From contig CAKSTI010000002.1 in assembly GCA_934500705.1 (NCBI GenBank), positions 1 to 64,000 on the forward strand: a stretch of DNA of 64,000 bases, read 5' to 3'. The DNA is from an uncultured Clostridia bacterium (lineage in GTDB: Bacteria > Bacillota > Clostridia > UMGS1810). The notes under the pieces were generated by a model. The model made no database searches and was not told the origin of the DNA. It saw only the letters and a list, made by a program, of their open reading frames with translations. The position numbers and the translations under genes were made by a program. Shown in pieces: positions 18,253 to 26,737 of this stretch (position 1 is the stretch's first letter; the number at the start of each line of letters is the position of its first letter).

Positions 18253-19155
18253 TCATACTTTAAGGTATTTCCTGATTGAGAATGCACTGCCCAGTGCGCC
18301 TATTGCAGCACCCAAAATGAGGTACGAGCAGGCAATAACCTTCCATATAGAGCCGAATTTAAGTATATCTACCATCATAGAAACGGACGTAAGTGCGCCG
18401 TCCAGAAAATTGCTCACAGCCATATAGCTTGAATTGGTTGCGGCAAAGGCTATCGCCGCCGAGATAACCCCGGCAAATATGCCCTCGAATATAAACGGCC
18501 ATCTGATGTACGAGTCCGTTGCTCCGACGTACTTCATAATATTAATCTCTTTGCGCCTGTTGTGGACGGTGAGCTTGACAGTGTTTGAGATAATGAAAAT
18601 ACTGATTAGCATAAACACAACCACAAGCCAGAACGACGCACGCCTTATTGCCTTTGTAAGGTCGTTGACTACGTTTACAACGTCCTGTTTGTTCTCCACA
18701 CTCTCAACGCCGTCAATCTTTGCAAGTTTTTCGGCAACCTGCTTGGTGTAAGAGATGTCGTCCAAATTTATTTTGAATGAGTCGGAGATGGTGTCGTCCG
18801 GAAGTCCGGAAAACGACTTGCGCTCCTCCTCGGAAAGTCCCTTTTTAAAATCCTTGAAAGTCTGCTCTCCCGTTTCAAAGGAAACCTTTTTAACGTGGGG
18901 AATTTTCTTAATGGTATTCGATATTTCCTGGATTTGTCCGCCGTATTTTGCCTCATTGGTCACAAAGACCTGTATCTGGCACGAATTTGCAATCTTTTCA
19001 CTGATGTGGTTGACGTTTAATGTAACTGCCATAAACACACCGAAAATGAACAGGCACGACGTAACCACTATGATTGACGCAATGGTCATAAGCCCGTTTT
19101 TAACCATACCTGAGAGGGCCTCTGCAATAAATCTGCGGAAATTTCTAATCCACAT
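18253..19155 (-). CDS. ftsX: Cell division ABC transporter-like permease FtsX
   Basis: A 300-residue integral membrane protein with one N-terminal membrane segment, an extracytoplasmic loop of about 120 residues, and three C-terminal membrane segments, the usual FtsX topology. With FtsE it passes ATP-hydrolysis cycles to a wall hydrolase instead of moving a solute. The C-terminal part has the MacB/FtsX-like NRRKEINIMKYVGATDSYIRWPF motif. The start is set at MWIRNFRRF, which matches the family; the frame stays open nine codons upstream. It overlaps ftsE by 11 bases and is followed directly by the M23 gene. Confidence 0.94.
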   Translation of the reverse strand: MWIRNFRRFIAEALSGMVKNGLMTIASIIVVTSCLFIFGVFMAVTLNVNHISEKIANSCQIQVFVTNEAKYGGQIQEISNTIKKIPHVKKVSFETGEQTFKDFKKGLSEEERKSFSGLPDDTISDSFKINLDDISYTKQVAEKLAKIDGVESVENKQDVVNVVNDLTKAIRRASFWLVVVFMLISIFIISNTVKLTVHNRRKEINIMKYVGATDSYIRWPFIFEGIFAGVISAAIAFAATNSSYMAVSNFLDGALTSVSMMVDILKFGSIWKVIACSYLILGAAIGALGSAFSIRKYLKV

Positions 19156-19831
19156 TTGTATAACCACCCTTCTCCTCGTCACGGGTAATCTGACCTTTTT
19201 CCACCATAATTACCCTCTTTTGCATTTTGTTTACAATGTTTTCTGCGTGGGTTGCCATAACAACGGTTGTGCCACGGCGGTTGATGTCTTCGAGTATTCC
19301 CATAATCTCCATAGCGGTGTCGGGGTCGAGGTTTCCCGTAGGCTCGTCCGCAATCAGCACAACGGGGTTATTGACTATTGCCCTTGCAATGGCAACCCTC
19401 TGCTGTTCTCCGCCGGAGAGCTGGTTGGGGTACATCTTTGCCTTATGCGAAAGACCCACAAGGCTCAAAACATTGGGCACGTTGCGGCGTATCTCACGGT
19501 TGGGCGCTCCGACAATCTCCATAGCATATGCCACGTTCTCCTGAACCGTCTTGTTGGGAAGAAGTCTGAAATCCTGGAACACAACGCCTATCGTGCGGCG
19601 GAAATACGGGATTTCCCTGCGTCTTAAATCGCAGACGTCTATGCCGTTTATGAATATACTGCCTTCGCTTGCCTCGGTTTCACGCATAATTAATTTTATT
19701 ATTGTCGATTTTCCTGCGGCGCTGCTGCCCACAAGGAACACAAACTCGCCTTTATCTATACTGAAAGACACGTTTTTAAGCGCCGGAAAACCGTTTTCGT
19801 ATGTCTTTGAAACGTTATCAAATTCAATCAA
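19145..19831 (-). CDS. ftsE: Cell division ATP-binding protein FtsE
   Basis: A 228-residue ABC ATPase, peripheral to the membrane and partner of FtsX. Walker A is GSSAAGKST, the signature is LSGGEQQR and Walker B is VVLIADEPTGNLDP; the H-loop is in VVMATHAENIV. Length matches the family. The start is a TTG at 19831 giving MIEFDNVSKTY, the family's usual beginning, with GAGGAG nine bases upstream. A TTG three codons earlier is too close to that site. It lies 13 bases after the PucR-like regulator gene and overlaps ftsX. Confidence 0.95.
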   Translation of the reverse strand: MIEFDNVSKTYENGFPALKNVSFSIDKGEFVFLVGSSAAGKSTIIKLIMRETEASEGSIFINGIDVCDLRRREIPYFRRTIGVVFQDFRLLPNKTVQENVAYAMEIVGAPNREIRRNVPNVLSLVGLSHKAKMYPNQLSGGEQQRVAIARAIVNNPVVLIADEPTGNLDPDTAMEIMGILEDINRRGTTVVMATHAENIVNKMQKRVIMVEKGQITRDEEKGGYTNVD

Positions 19832-19844
19832 TACGCACAACTCC

Positions 19845-20930
19845 TCAAAGTTTCATAGTGTTGGAACGCAGGTACTTGTTTACCATCATTGCAACTTTGA
19901 AAATTATTGCGTGGTCAAAGACTCTGAGGTCAAGACCCGTAATTTTCTGGATTTTGTCAAGTCTGTAAACCAGCGTGTTTCTGTGAACATAGAGCTGGCG
20001 TGAGGTTTCGGAAACGTTTAAGTTATTTTCAAAGAATTTTTGAATTGTAAATATTATTTCCTGGTCAAGCTCGTCTATTGAGCCTTTCTTGAACACTTCC
20101 GTAAGGAACAGCTCACAAAGCGTCGTGGGGAGCTGATAGATAAGTCTGCCGATGCCGAGGTCCTCGTAGCTTAAAATGTTTTTTTCATCCTCAAACACCT
20201 TGCCGACTTCGAGCGCAACCCGTGCCTCTTTATACGAGCGTGCAATCTCTTTAACATTGCCCACTACCGTACCTATGCCGACATTTGCCTTTGTCATAAC
20301 CTCTGTGTTGATGTTGTCGCAGATGCCCTTTGCAATGTTTTGAAGGTCTGCAAGAGTCGCATTGCCTTCAAGCTCCTTAACGAGAGCAACGTTGTTTTCG
20401 TCGATGCTGACGGTAAAGTCGTTCTGCTTGTTGGGGAACATTCCCTCAATGAGTTCCAGAACGGAAAAATCGGAAACCTTGTCCGTCTGAATTAAAAATA
20501 CAACACGCTTTGTATCTATCGGAATGTGGAGCTCTGCCGCCTTTGCGAGAATGTCGCCGGGCAGAATGTTGTCAAGGAGAAAATTCTTTATAAAATTGAG
20601 CTTGTCGTGCTTATCGTCATAGAGTGATTTAACGGACGAGAAGCTGACTTGAAGAATATCTGCATAGTTGCGTGCAAGTGTGTCGTCGCCTTTTACAAAA
20701 ATAATGTAGTCGACCTTCCCCATAGACACGATGGGTTTGTATGTAAAGCCGTTGTAGGTAAAGGTATCTGTATTATCCGCAGTAAAGCTCAGAACGCAGT
20801 CCAAGTCGTTATTGCTTATGCAGGCATCGTTTGACGACACCACAAATCCGCTGTCGGTAATAATGCCGAGGTCACGGTTCATAACGTCCCTCATTTGGTA
20901 AGCCATTTGCTGGAAAAGCCTAACATTCAT
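19845..20930 (-). CDS. PucR/CdaR-like transcriptional regulator
   Basis: A 361-residue regulator. The C-terminal 75 residues are the PucR-type helix-turn-helix (LNVSETSRQLYVHRNTLVYRLDKIQ). The middle resembles a GGDEF-like or CdaR domain without catalytic motifs, and the N-terminal 120 or so residues look like a small-molecule sensor domain. Its ligand is unknown. The position immediately before ftsE, with the same orientation and a 13-base gap, suggests that it shares the transcript with ftsEX; regulators of this kind are found beside ftsEX in other Clostridia. GAGGTGG lies 5 bases before the ATG; a GTG inside that site is the alternative start. Confidence 0.85.
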   Translation of the reverse strand: MNVRLFQQMAYQMRDVMNRDLGIITDSGFVVSSNDACISNNDLDCVLSFTADNTDTFTYNGFTYKPIVSMGKVDYIIFVKGDDTLARNYADILQVSFSSVKSLYDDKHDKLNFIKNFLLDNILPGDILAKAAELHIPIDTKRVVFLIQTDKVSDFSVLELIEGMFPNKQNDFTVSIDENNVALVKELEGNATLADLQNIAKGICDNINTEVMTKANVGIGTVVGNVKEIARSYKEARVALEVGKVFEDEKNILSYEDLGIGRLIYQLPTTLCELFLTEVFKKGSIDELDQEIIFTIQKFFENNLNVSETSRQLYVHRNTLVYRLDKIQKITGLDLRVFDHAIIFKVAMMVNKYLRSNTMKL

Positions 20931-20964
20931 ATAATCCACCTCATCTTAACTTATAATTACTTAC

Positions 20965-20993
20965 ATTTTAAACTTTTTTAAGGCAATTTGCAA
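20965..20993 (-). promoter_or_regulatory. Promoter of the regulator-ftsEX operon
   Basis: On the minus strand TTGCAA (20988-20993) and TAAAAT (20965-20970) are 17 bases apart, 35 bases before the regulator start. Confidence 0.65.
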
Positions 20994-21172
20994 TAAAATG
21001 CGAAAAAAATTAATTTAAAATATTCATTTTTCACAAATATAAAATTATATAAGCGAAAAACATATACAAATTAACAATAAATATATATCCGTATATTGGA
21101 TTATTTGGTCATAAACGGGGGCGTTTCCAAGTATAATTAATTGAAAATATGAATCGAAAGAGGGAAACTGAC

Positions 21173-21439
21173 GTGGAACTGACATTTTCAACCGCCGTAG
21201 GCTATCTTTTGGGCATTATGGTGGTGTTTGTAATTGCAAAAATCTGCTTAAAGCCGCTTAAATTTATTATTAAAATCGTTCTCAACAGTGTAATCGGCGG
21301 TGCGGCGCTGCTGGTACTTAACACCGTGGGCAAAATATGGGGAATACATATAGGGATAAACGCCATAACATCTGTAATTGTGGGCATTTTGGGTCTGCCG
21401 GCGGTAATAATGCTGCTCATACTGCAAATATTTTTTTAA
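21173..21439 (+). CDS. bofA: BofA-like pro-sigma-K processing inhibitor
   Basis: An 88-residue membrane protein with about three hydrophobic segments and the family motif LNSVIGGAALLVLNTVG in the middle. In Bacillus, BofA holds the SpoIVFB protease inactive in the outer forespore membrane until the forespore checkpoint is passed; in Clostridia the gene is kept even when the sigma-K path differs. A GTG start at 21173 is chosen since GAGGG lies eight bases upstream; an ATG eight codons earlier lies ahead of that site. Its presence points to a spore former. It stands alone between a divergent regulator gene and the next promoter. Confidence 0.85.
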   Translation: MELTFSTAVGYLLGIMVVFVIAKICLKPLKFIIKIVLNSVIGGAALLVLNTVGKIWGIHIGINAITSVIVGILGLPAVIMLLILQIFF

Positions 21440-21444
21440 ACCCC

Positions 21445-21473
21445 TTGACATCGCCCCGAATTGCGCCTATAAT
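21445..21473 (+). promoter_or_regulatory. Promoter of the GDSL hydrolase gene
   Basis: Consensus TTGACA (21445-21450) and TATAAT (21468-21473) with a 17-base spacer, 30 bases before the start codon. Confidence 0.92.
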
Positions 21474-21503
21474 AGGCTATATTGATATTTGAGGTGGTAA
21501 AAA

Positions 21504-22178
21504 ATGGAACTTAAAGGAAAGATAATAGATTTTCTCGGCGACAGCATAACCGAGGGTCACGGCGTTACCGACTGCGAGAATAACCGCTATGACAATGTGA
21601 TTAAGAAAAAGTGCTCCCTTAAAGCCGCATATAACTACGGAATAGGCGGCACAAGAATTGCTCACCAAATTGAGCCGAGCTATAAACCGAGGCACGACCT
21701 GTGCTTTTGCGGCAGGGCGTACGACTTGAACCCCGACGCCGACATAATATCGGTTTACGGCGGAATAAACGACTATATGCACGGCGACGCACCGTTCGGA
21801 AAGGACGGCGACAGCACACCGGCGACGTTCTGTGGTGCGGTTGAGTTTCTTATGAACCTCTTAAAGACCGAATATCCGAACAGCAAAATTGTGTTCATTG
21901 CCCCTGCTCACTGCTCATATGAAGACATTGTTGACACCCTCCCGTCCCCACGTCCGGAAAAGGCGAGCGACGCAAAGCCGCTCGTTGATTATGTTGACGA
22001 GATTAAAACCGTCGGCAAAAGGCACGGCATCCCCGTACTTGACCTTTACCGCACGTTCTCGGTTGACCCCAACAACGCAGAGGATAAGGAAAAGTACACC
22101 GCAGACGGTCTGCACTTTAACGATGAGGGGCACAAGCTCCTTGCGGACTGCATTATTGAATTTTTGCAGTCGCTTTGA
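21504..22178 (+). CDS. SGNH/GDSL-family hydrolase
   Basis: A 224-residue cytoplasmic esterase-like protein with all family blocks: the nucleophile serine in FLGDSITEGHG (block I, about residue 13), the glycine in GIGGT, GxND-like YGGINDY (block III) and the Asp-His pair in DGLHFNDEGHK (block V). Such enzymes remove acyl or acetyl groups from lipids, sugars or wall polymers; the substrate cannot be told. No signal peptide is present. It has its own consensus promoter and terminator and so is probably monocistronic. GAGGTGG precedes the ATG. Confidence 0.9.
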   Translation: MELKGKIIDFLGDSITEGHGVTDCENNRYDNVIKKKCSLKAAYNYGIGGTRIAHQIEPSYKPRHDLCFCGRAYDLNPDADIISVYGGINDYMHGDAPFGKDGDSTPATFCGAVEFLMNLLKTEYPNSKIVFIAPAHCSYEDIVDTLPSPRPEKASDAKPLVDYVDEIKTVGKRHGIPVLDLYRTFSVDPNNAEDKEKYTADGLHFNDEGHKLLADCIIEFLQSL

Positions 22179-22219
22179 TGTGCGGAAATGTATTGACAAA
22201 ACAGCAGACGGTTATACAG

Positions 22220-22262
22220 CAAGACAGCCCGAACTTGGTAGGTGGGGGCTGTCTTGTTTTTT
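22220..22262 (+). terminator. Intrinsic terminator of the GDSL hydrolase gene
   Basis: A perfect 11-bp stem (22220-22230 with 22246-22256) with a 15-base loop is followed by six T. Confidence 0.93.
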
Positions 22263-22265
22263 ATT

Positions 22266-24467
22266 CTAAATTTCAGCTTTTGCAAAATCTCCGACAGGTT
22301 TTAAAATCAGAGAGTTTAAAATCGGAATTACTTTTACGTAAGTACACGTTTCGTCTATGTCAACGGTTTGCGTAATGTTTGCGGTTCTGCTGTCCGACGA
22401 AGCTTTGACGAATTTTGCGCTGTGCATTTTGCCGTCGGCGCAATAGACGGCAATCACCGCCGTGCACTCCACGGCACCGCCGGGAGATGTCAAAACAGCG
22501 TTTACGGTGCACACGCCGTCAGAATTTTTTGAAACGCCGTTTATACGGCAATCCACTCTTTCGGTAAGACGCAGTTTTTCGGCATTTACCTTGGCGTAAC
22601 CGCCGGCACTTGTGCCGTCCCAGGCAAAGCCGCCCGATGAAAACTTGTAATAATACCCGTTTTCGACAGTCGGCAAAACGTCTTTTGTGCCGACATCAAC
22701 ATAGCGCACATCGGTATAATCGCCGGTGTACTCTATCTTTGTTACGTACCTTACATCGCATTTTGACATAAGTCTTTCGTTATCCTCATCAACATCGAGT
22801 CCGTCCCACTGCTCCTTTGTTCCGCAAAATGTCACCTGCGAACCGCTCCGTGGAGTAAACGCCTCCGCCCCGATTTTAACCGTCGGGGGCAGAATAAAGT
22901 TGCTGATTGTATTACAGCTGTAAAACGCCTCGTCGCCTATAAATTCTACACTCTGCGGAATTTCCAGAGTGTCCGTTTTTATGGATTTGTAAAACGCTCC
23001 TTCGCCGATGCTCTTAACGCCGTCCGGGATTTTAAACTCGTCAATACTATTATTGGCAAATGCGTATTTGCCGATGTATTTAACGCTGTCCGCAATTTTT
23101 ACCGAGGTTACCTTTTCCCCGTCAAATGCGCCGTCCATTACACAGCGTGTTCCGTCCTGCAAGTTTACGGCGCCGCTTTTGTTTTTCTCATCTATCGAAA
23201 CAGCCAAGGCATACGGGTTTTGACTGTTGCCGATATAGATAACTCCGTCAACTATGGTGTGACTGATACTCCTCCAACTAAGAGCATCAGTGCCAACCGA
23301 AGTAATGCAATCCGGAATTTCAACCGTTCCCCTCAAATTACCGTTACGGAATGCGTAATCACCTATTTGTTCAAGAGCGCCCGTGCCTGTCAGTGACGAT
23401 AAAGACGAACCCGAAAATGCTCTCTTTCCAACAATTTTGACGGTGTTACCCAGCGACACGTTCGCTATATTGTCACAGCCTCTGAAAGCGTATGCGTCTA
23501 TCTTTTCTATGCCGCTCAAATCAATAAAATCAGTGTTTTCACTTTTTTTGGTATACTTCACAAGCTCGGTTTTTTCTTTATTGTAAATGTTGCCGTCAAC
23601 CGATGTAAAGCACGGATTATCATCATCTATTACAAAACTGCTGATAGAACTGTATTCAAAGGCATTGCAGTTGAAGTCCACAGCTGAACTCGGTATAAAA
23701 ACGCTTGTGCTCGAAACAGAATCAAACGCACCGTCATCTATCCTGCGGACGGTCGGCGGAACAGTAAAGTCCTTGTCTTTCACCTTGGGCGGATAGACTT
23801 GTATCAGCTCGGTTTTGTCCTTATTGTAGAGCGCATCGCTATCCGAACAAAAATACTCGTTTCCGCTGTCAACTATGACCTCTTCCAAAACACTTGAACC
23901 AAATGCCCGTTCTCCTATGTATTTTACGCTTGCCGGAACGGTAACTTTTACCGTTTTACTGTTATTGAACATATTGTCGGCAATAAGAACCGTATTTTCG
24001 TCCACGGAAACATTTTCCACAGTGGCATTATAAGGATAATACACAAGAGCATAATACGGGTTTTCGTCATTACCGAGGTAGCATATGCCGTCTTTTACAG
24101 TAAATTGTGTATCATAGTCAAATGCGGACGCCCCGATTTTGGTAACGGTATTCGGAATGGAAACCGCCAATTTTCTGCAACCTCGGAATGCGCTGCCTGA
24201 AATCTGCATAATGCCCTTGGAAACAACGACGGAAGTTAAATCGGTGCAATCCTCAAATGCACCCTCGCCTATTGCAGTAACGGGCATACCGTCTATCTCG
24301 GAGGGAATTACAAGTTCTCCTTTCGGACTCGAAGTATACCCCGTAACGGTCACTTTGCCGTCCGATACTCTGTACTTTAAACCGTCTGCCGACGCACATC
24401 GGACATCGGCGCACATCAGTGATGAAAACAGCATTACAAACACAATGAGCCTTGCAAGAACTTTCAT
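22266..24467 (-). CDS. Secreted leucine-rich-repeat protein, BspA type
   Basis: A 733-residue exported protein. A signal peptide occupies residues 1-25. About 530 residues then consist of LRR_5 (BspA/TpLRR) units, seen as repeats of the pattern I(G/D)xxAFxxCxxLxxVxIPxSVxxIGxxAF, with interspersed 'YALVYYP' type islands. The last 150 residues are a beta-rich region without a recognised anchor. BspA-type proteins are surface adhesins in gut and oral bacteria; binding targets here are unknown. AGGAGG lies before the ATG. It is the last gene of the rsmA-patatin-oxidoreductase series, 12 bases after the oxidoreductase, an odd partner for housekeeping genes. Confidence 0.88.
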   Translation of the reverse strand: MKVLARLIVFVMLFSSLMCADVRCASADGLKYRVSDGKVTVTGYTSSPKGELVIPSEIDGMPVTAIGEGAFEDCTDLTSVVVSKGIMQISGSAFRGCRKLAVSIPNTVTKIGASAFDYDTQFTVKDGICYLGNDENPYYALVYYPYNATVENVSVDENTVLIADNMFNNSKTVKVTVPASVKYIGERAFGSSVLEEVIVDSGNEYFCSDSDALYNKDKTELIQVYPPKVKDKDFTVPPTVRRIDDGAFDSVSSTSVFIPSSAVDFNCNAFEYSSISSFVIDDDNPCFTSVDGNIYNKEKTELVKYTKKSENTDFIDLSGIEKIDAYAFRGCDNIANVSLGNTVKIVGKRAFSGSSLSSLTGTGALEQIGDYAFRNGNLRGTVEIPDCITSVGTDALSWRSISHTIVDGVIYIGNSQNPYALAVSIDEKNKSGAVNLQDGTRCVMDGAFDGEKVTSVKIADSVKYIGKYAFANNSIDEFKIPDGVKSIGEGAFYKSIKTDTLEIPQSVEFIGDEAFYSCNTISNFILPPTVKIGAEAFTPRSGSQVTFCGTKEQWDGLDVDEDNERLMSKCDVRYVTKIEYTGDYTDVRYVDVGTKDVLPTVENGYYYKFSSGGFAWDGTSAGGYAKVNAEKLRLTERVDCRINGVSKNSDGVCTVNAVLTSPGGAVECTAVIAVYCADGKMHSAKFVKASSDSRTANITQTVDIDETCTYVKVIPILNSLILKPVGDFAKAEI

Positions 24468-24479
24468 TTTGACCTCCTT

Positions 24480-25883
24480 TTAGTTTTCAGCCTTTAATAT
24501 CTCCCGTCCCATCATAATTCCCATTACGGACGCCATCATAAGTCCTCTTGTCCAGCCGCTGGAATCGCCGAGACAATGGAGTCCTTTTACGTTTGTGTTA
24601 AACTGCTTATCCATTTTTATCCTGTTGCTGTAAAATTTAAGCTCAGGTGAATAGAGCAGGGTTTCGTACGACGCAAAGCCCGGAACAACTATGTCCATAG
24701 CGTGGATAAAGTTTATTATATTTGTCATTGAACGGTACGGCATCGCCGCCGTTATGTCGCCTGCCACGGCATCGGGCAGGGTCGGCTTTAAGTTGGAGCG
24801 GCTAAGCTCCTTTGCCCAGGTGCGCTTGCCGTCTAAAATATCGCCGAAACGCTGAACAAGGAGATTTCCGCTTGCAAGCATATTTGTAAGTTCGCCGATT
24901 TTCTGCGCATAGGCAATAGGCTCGTTGAACGGTTCGCTGAAATTGTGCGAGCAGAGAATTGCAAGGTTGGTGTTGTCGGACTTTAACTCCTTGTATGAGT
25001 GGCCGTTTACAACGGCAAGGTCGTTGTCGTAATTCTCCTGGCTTACAAATCCGCCGGGGTTCTGGCAGAAGGTGCGCACCTTGTTTTTAAACGGCTTGGG
25101 GTAGCCTATGAGCTTGGACTCATAGAGAACACGGTTGACCTGCTCCATAATCTCGTTTCTCACCTCAACTCTGACGCCTATGTCAACGGTGCCGGGCTGG
25201 TGGGCAATGTTGTGAGCGGCGCAGATTTTCTCCAACCAGTCCGCTCCACGTCTGCCGGTGGCAATGATGGTACGCTCGGCACGGATTTCCTCCTGCGATG
25301 TGCCGTTTTCTATATATACTCCTCGGCAGGTATCGCCGTCCAGTATGATGTTTGTGCACTCGTAGCCGAACATCAGACCGACGCCTTTTTCCTCCAAATA
25401 CTTTTCTATGTCATAATAGAGCTTTTGCGCCTTTTCCGTTCCGAGGTGGCGAATGGGGCAGTCAACCAGTTTAAGACCTGCCTTTATGGCACGCTTTCTT
25501 ATCTCCTTAACTTCAAGCTCGTTGCCGATGCCCTCTATCTTGGTATCGGCGCCGAATTCAAGGTAAATTTTGTCGGCGTAATTAATTGTTTCGGAAACCT
25601 CGTCGTCTCCTACCAGCGTCGGCAAATCTCCGCCGACTTCACTGCTGAGCGACAGCTTTCCGTCGGAAAATGCGCCTGCACCCGAAAATCCTGTTGTGAT
25701 GTGGCAATAGGGTTTGCAGTTCATACATTTTTTGGTTTTAGCTTTGGGACAGCGGCGTTTTTCGACGGGCATACCCTTTTCTACTATTATAATGTTTTTG
25801 TCACTGCCGTTTCTCACAAGCTCCAATGCGGTAAAAATTCCCGCCGGGCCCGAACCTACTATTACGATGTCTGTTTTAATCAT
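24480..25883 (-). CDS. FAD-dependent oxidoreductase with a cysteine cluster
   Basis: A 467-residue flavoprotein. The N-terminal FAD fold is VGSGPAGIFTALELVRNG. A cysteine-rich stretch at about residues 43-60 (RCPKAKTKKCMNCKPYC) has four cysteines and could bind a metal or iron-sulphur cluster. The segment TTGFSGAGAFSDGKLSLS follows, as in the COG2509/HI0933-like dehydrogenase group. The C-terminus has LHCLGDSSGWTRGLMMASVMG, the second flavin contact. The reaction is unknown. It overlaps the patatin-like gene by four bases (ATGA), so the two are translationally coupled. GGAGGAG precedes the ATG. Confidence 0.85.
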   Translation of the reverse strand: MIKTDIVIVGSGPAGIFTALELVRNGSDKNIIIVEKGMPVEKRRCPKAKTKKCMNCKPYCHITTGFSGAGAFSDGKLSLSSEVGGDLPTLVGDDEVSETINYADKIYLEFGADTKIEGIGNELEVKEIRKRAIKAGLKLVDCPIRHLGTEKAQKLYYDIEKYLEEKGVGLMFGYECTNIILDGDTCRGVYIENGTSQEEIRAERTIIATGRRGADWLEKICAAHNIAHQPGTVDIGVRVEVRNEIMEQVNRVLYESKLIGYPKPFKNKVRTFCQNPGGFVSQENYDNDLAVVNGHSYKELKSDNTNLAILCSHNFSEPFNEPIAYAQKIGELTNMLASGNLLVQRFGDILDGKRTWAKELSRSNLKPTLPDAVAGDITAAMPYRSMTNIINFIHAMDIVVPGFASYETLLYSPELKFYSNRIKMDKQFNTNVKGLHCLGDSSGWTRGLMMASVMGIMMGREILKAEN

Positions 25884-26737
25884 TTTTCATTCTCCTCCAA
25901 GTACTTTTTGATTTCGTCCATTCTATCCGCTGCCGCCATAAATCCCTTTTTGTAAAAATTTATGAGCATTTGAGGGTCACTCTCCGTTCTCGTCCAGCCG
26001 TTTGTGTCCTCCGGCTCTATTACGAAAACCTTGCCCTGTGCTTCCAGTTCAAACAGCTTTTGCCTCTGTTCGTTATACATTTTGTAGCGGTTTTTAAGCG
26101 CCTCGGCAAACCTCGGATACTTTCTTTTAAAAAGCAGTGACGCTCTGCCCTCCGAGCTGTCAACTTTTTTGTAACTGCGTTCACGGGAAAGTATAACAAC
26201 GAGTTTGTCGCACCCCATTTTAAGCGCACGCTCAAAGGGTATGGAGTCCGAGATGCCGCCGTCCAGATACTTTTTGCCGCCGATTTCCTTTATGGGAAAC
26301 ATTATGGGCAGTGAACACGAGGCAATGAGCACATCAAAACCTCTGTCCTCGGCGGTTACGGGCAGGTACTCGCTCTTTCCGGTTTTCACATTTGTGACGG
26401 TTGCCTCAACCGTTCCTTTAAAATTTTTAAGAGCGTCAAAGTCAAAGGGCACGAGATTTCTCGGAATTTCTTTAAACACAAAGTCAATTCCGAACAGACT
26501 GCGGTTTTTGGGGTTTAAAAAGTTCCTCATACCGCAGTATTTTTTGGAATTAACATAATGCATAGCAATTTCACGACCTCTGCCTATCTGGTTTGACGCA
26601 TAATTCACTGCGTTCGATATTCCTGCGGACGCTCCGCCGATGTAGTCAAAGCTTATGCCGTTTGACATCATAACGTCCATAGCGCCCACCGCAAAATACG
26701 TTCTGCTGGCGCCTCCTTCTACCACAAGACCTTTCAT
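25880..26737 (-). CDS. Patatin-like phospholipase
   Basis: A 285-residue acyl hydrolase of the patatin family (YjjU/RssA-like). The oxyanion-hole loop is VEGGASRTY near the start, the nucleophile serine is in GGASAGIS (about residue 38), and the catalytic aspartate is in LDGGISDSIP. No signal peptide, so it probably acts on the inner face of the membrane or on cytoplasmic lipids. It overlaps both neighbours by four bases (rsmA stop and the oxidoreductase start), a tight operon. GGAGGTG lies 7 bases before the ATG. The substrate cannot be predicted. Confidence 0.9.
   Translation of the reverse strand: MKGLVVEGGASRTYFAVGAMDVMMSNGISFDYIGGASAGISNAVNYASNQIGRGREIAMHYVNSKKYCGMRNFLNPKNRSLFGIDFVFKEIPRNLVPFDFDALKNFKGTVEATVTNVKTGKSEYLPVTAEDRGFDVLIASCSLPIMFPIKEIGGKKYLDGGISDSIPFERALKMGCDKLVVILSRERSYKKVDSSEGRASLLFKRKYPRFAEALKNRYKMYNEQRQKLFELEAQGKVFVIEPEDTNGWTRTESDPQMLINFYKKGFMAAADRMDEIKKYLEENEK

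Noticed and set aside
20994..21172. Sporulation sigma-factor promoter for bofA.
   Set aside because: The region is AT-rich and several near matches to sigma elements can be drawn, but none has correct spacing.
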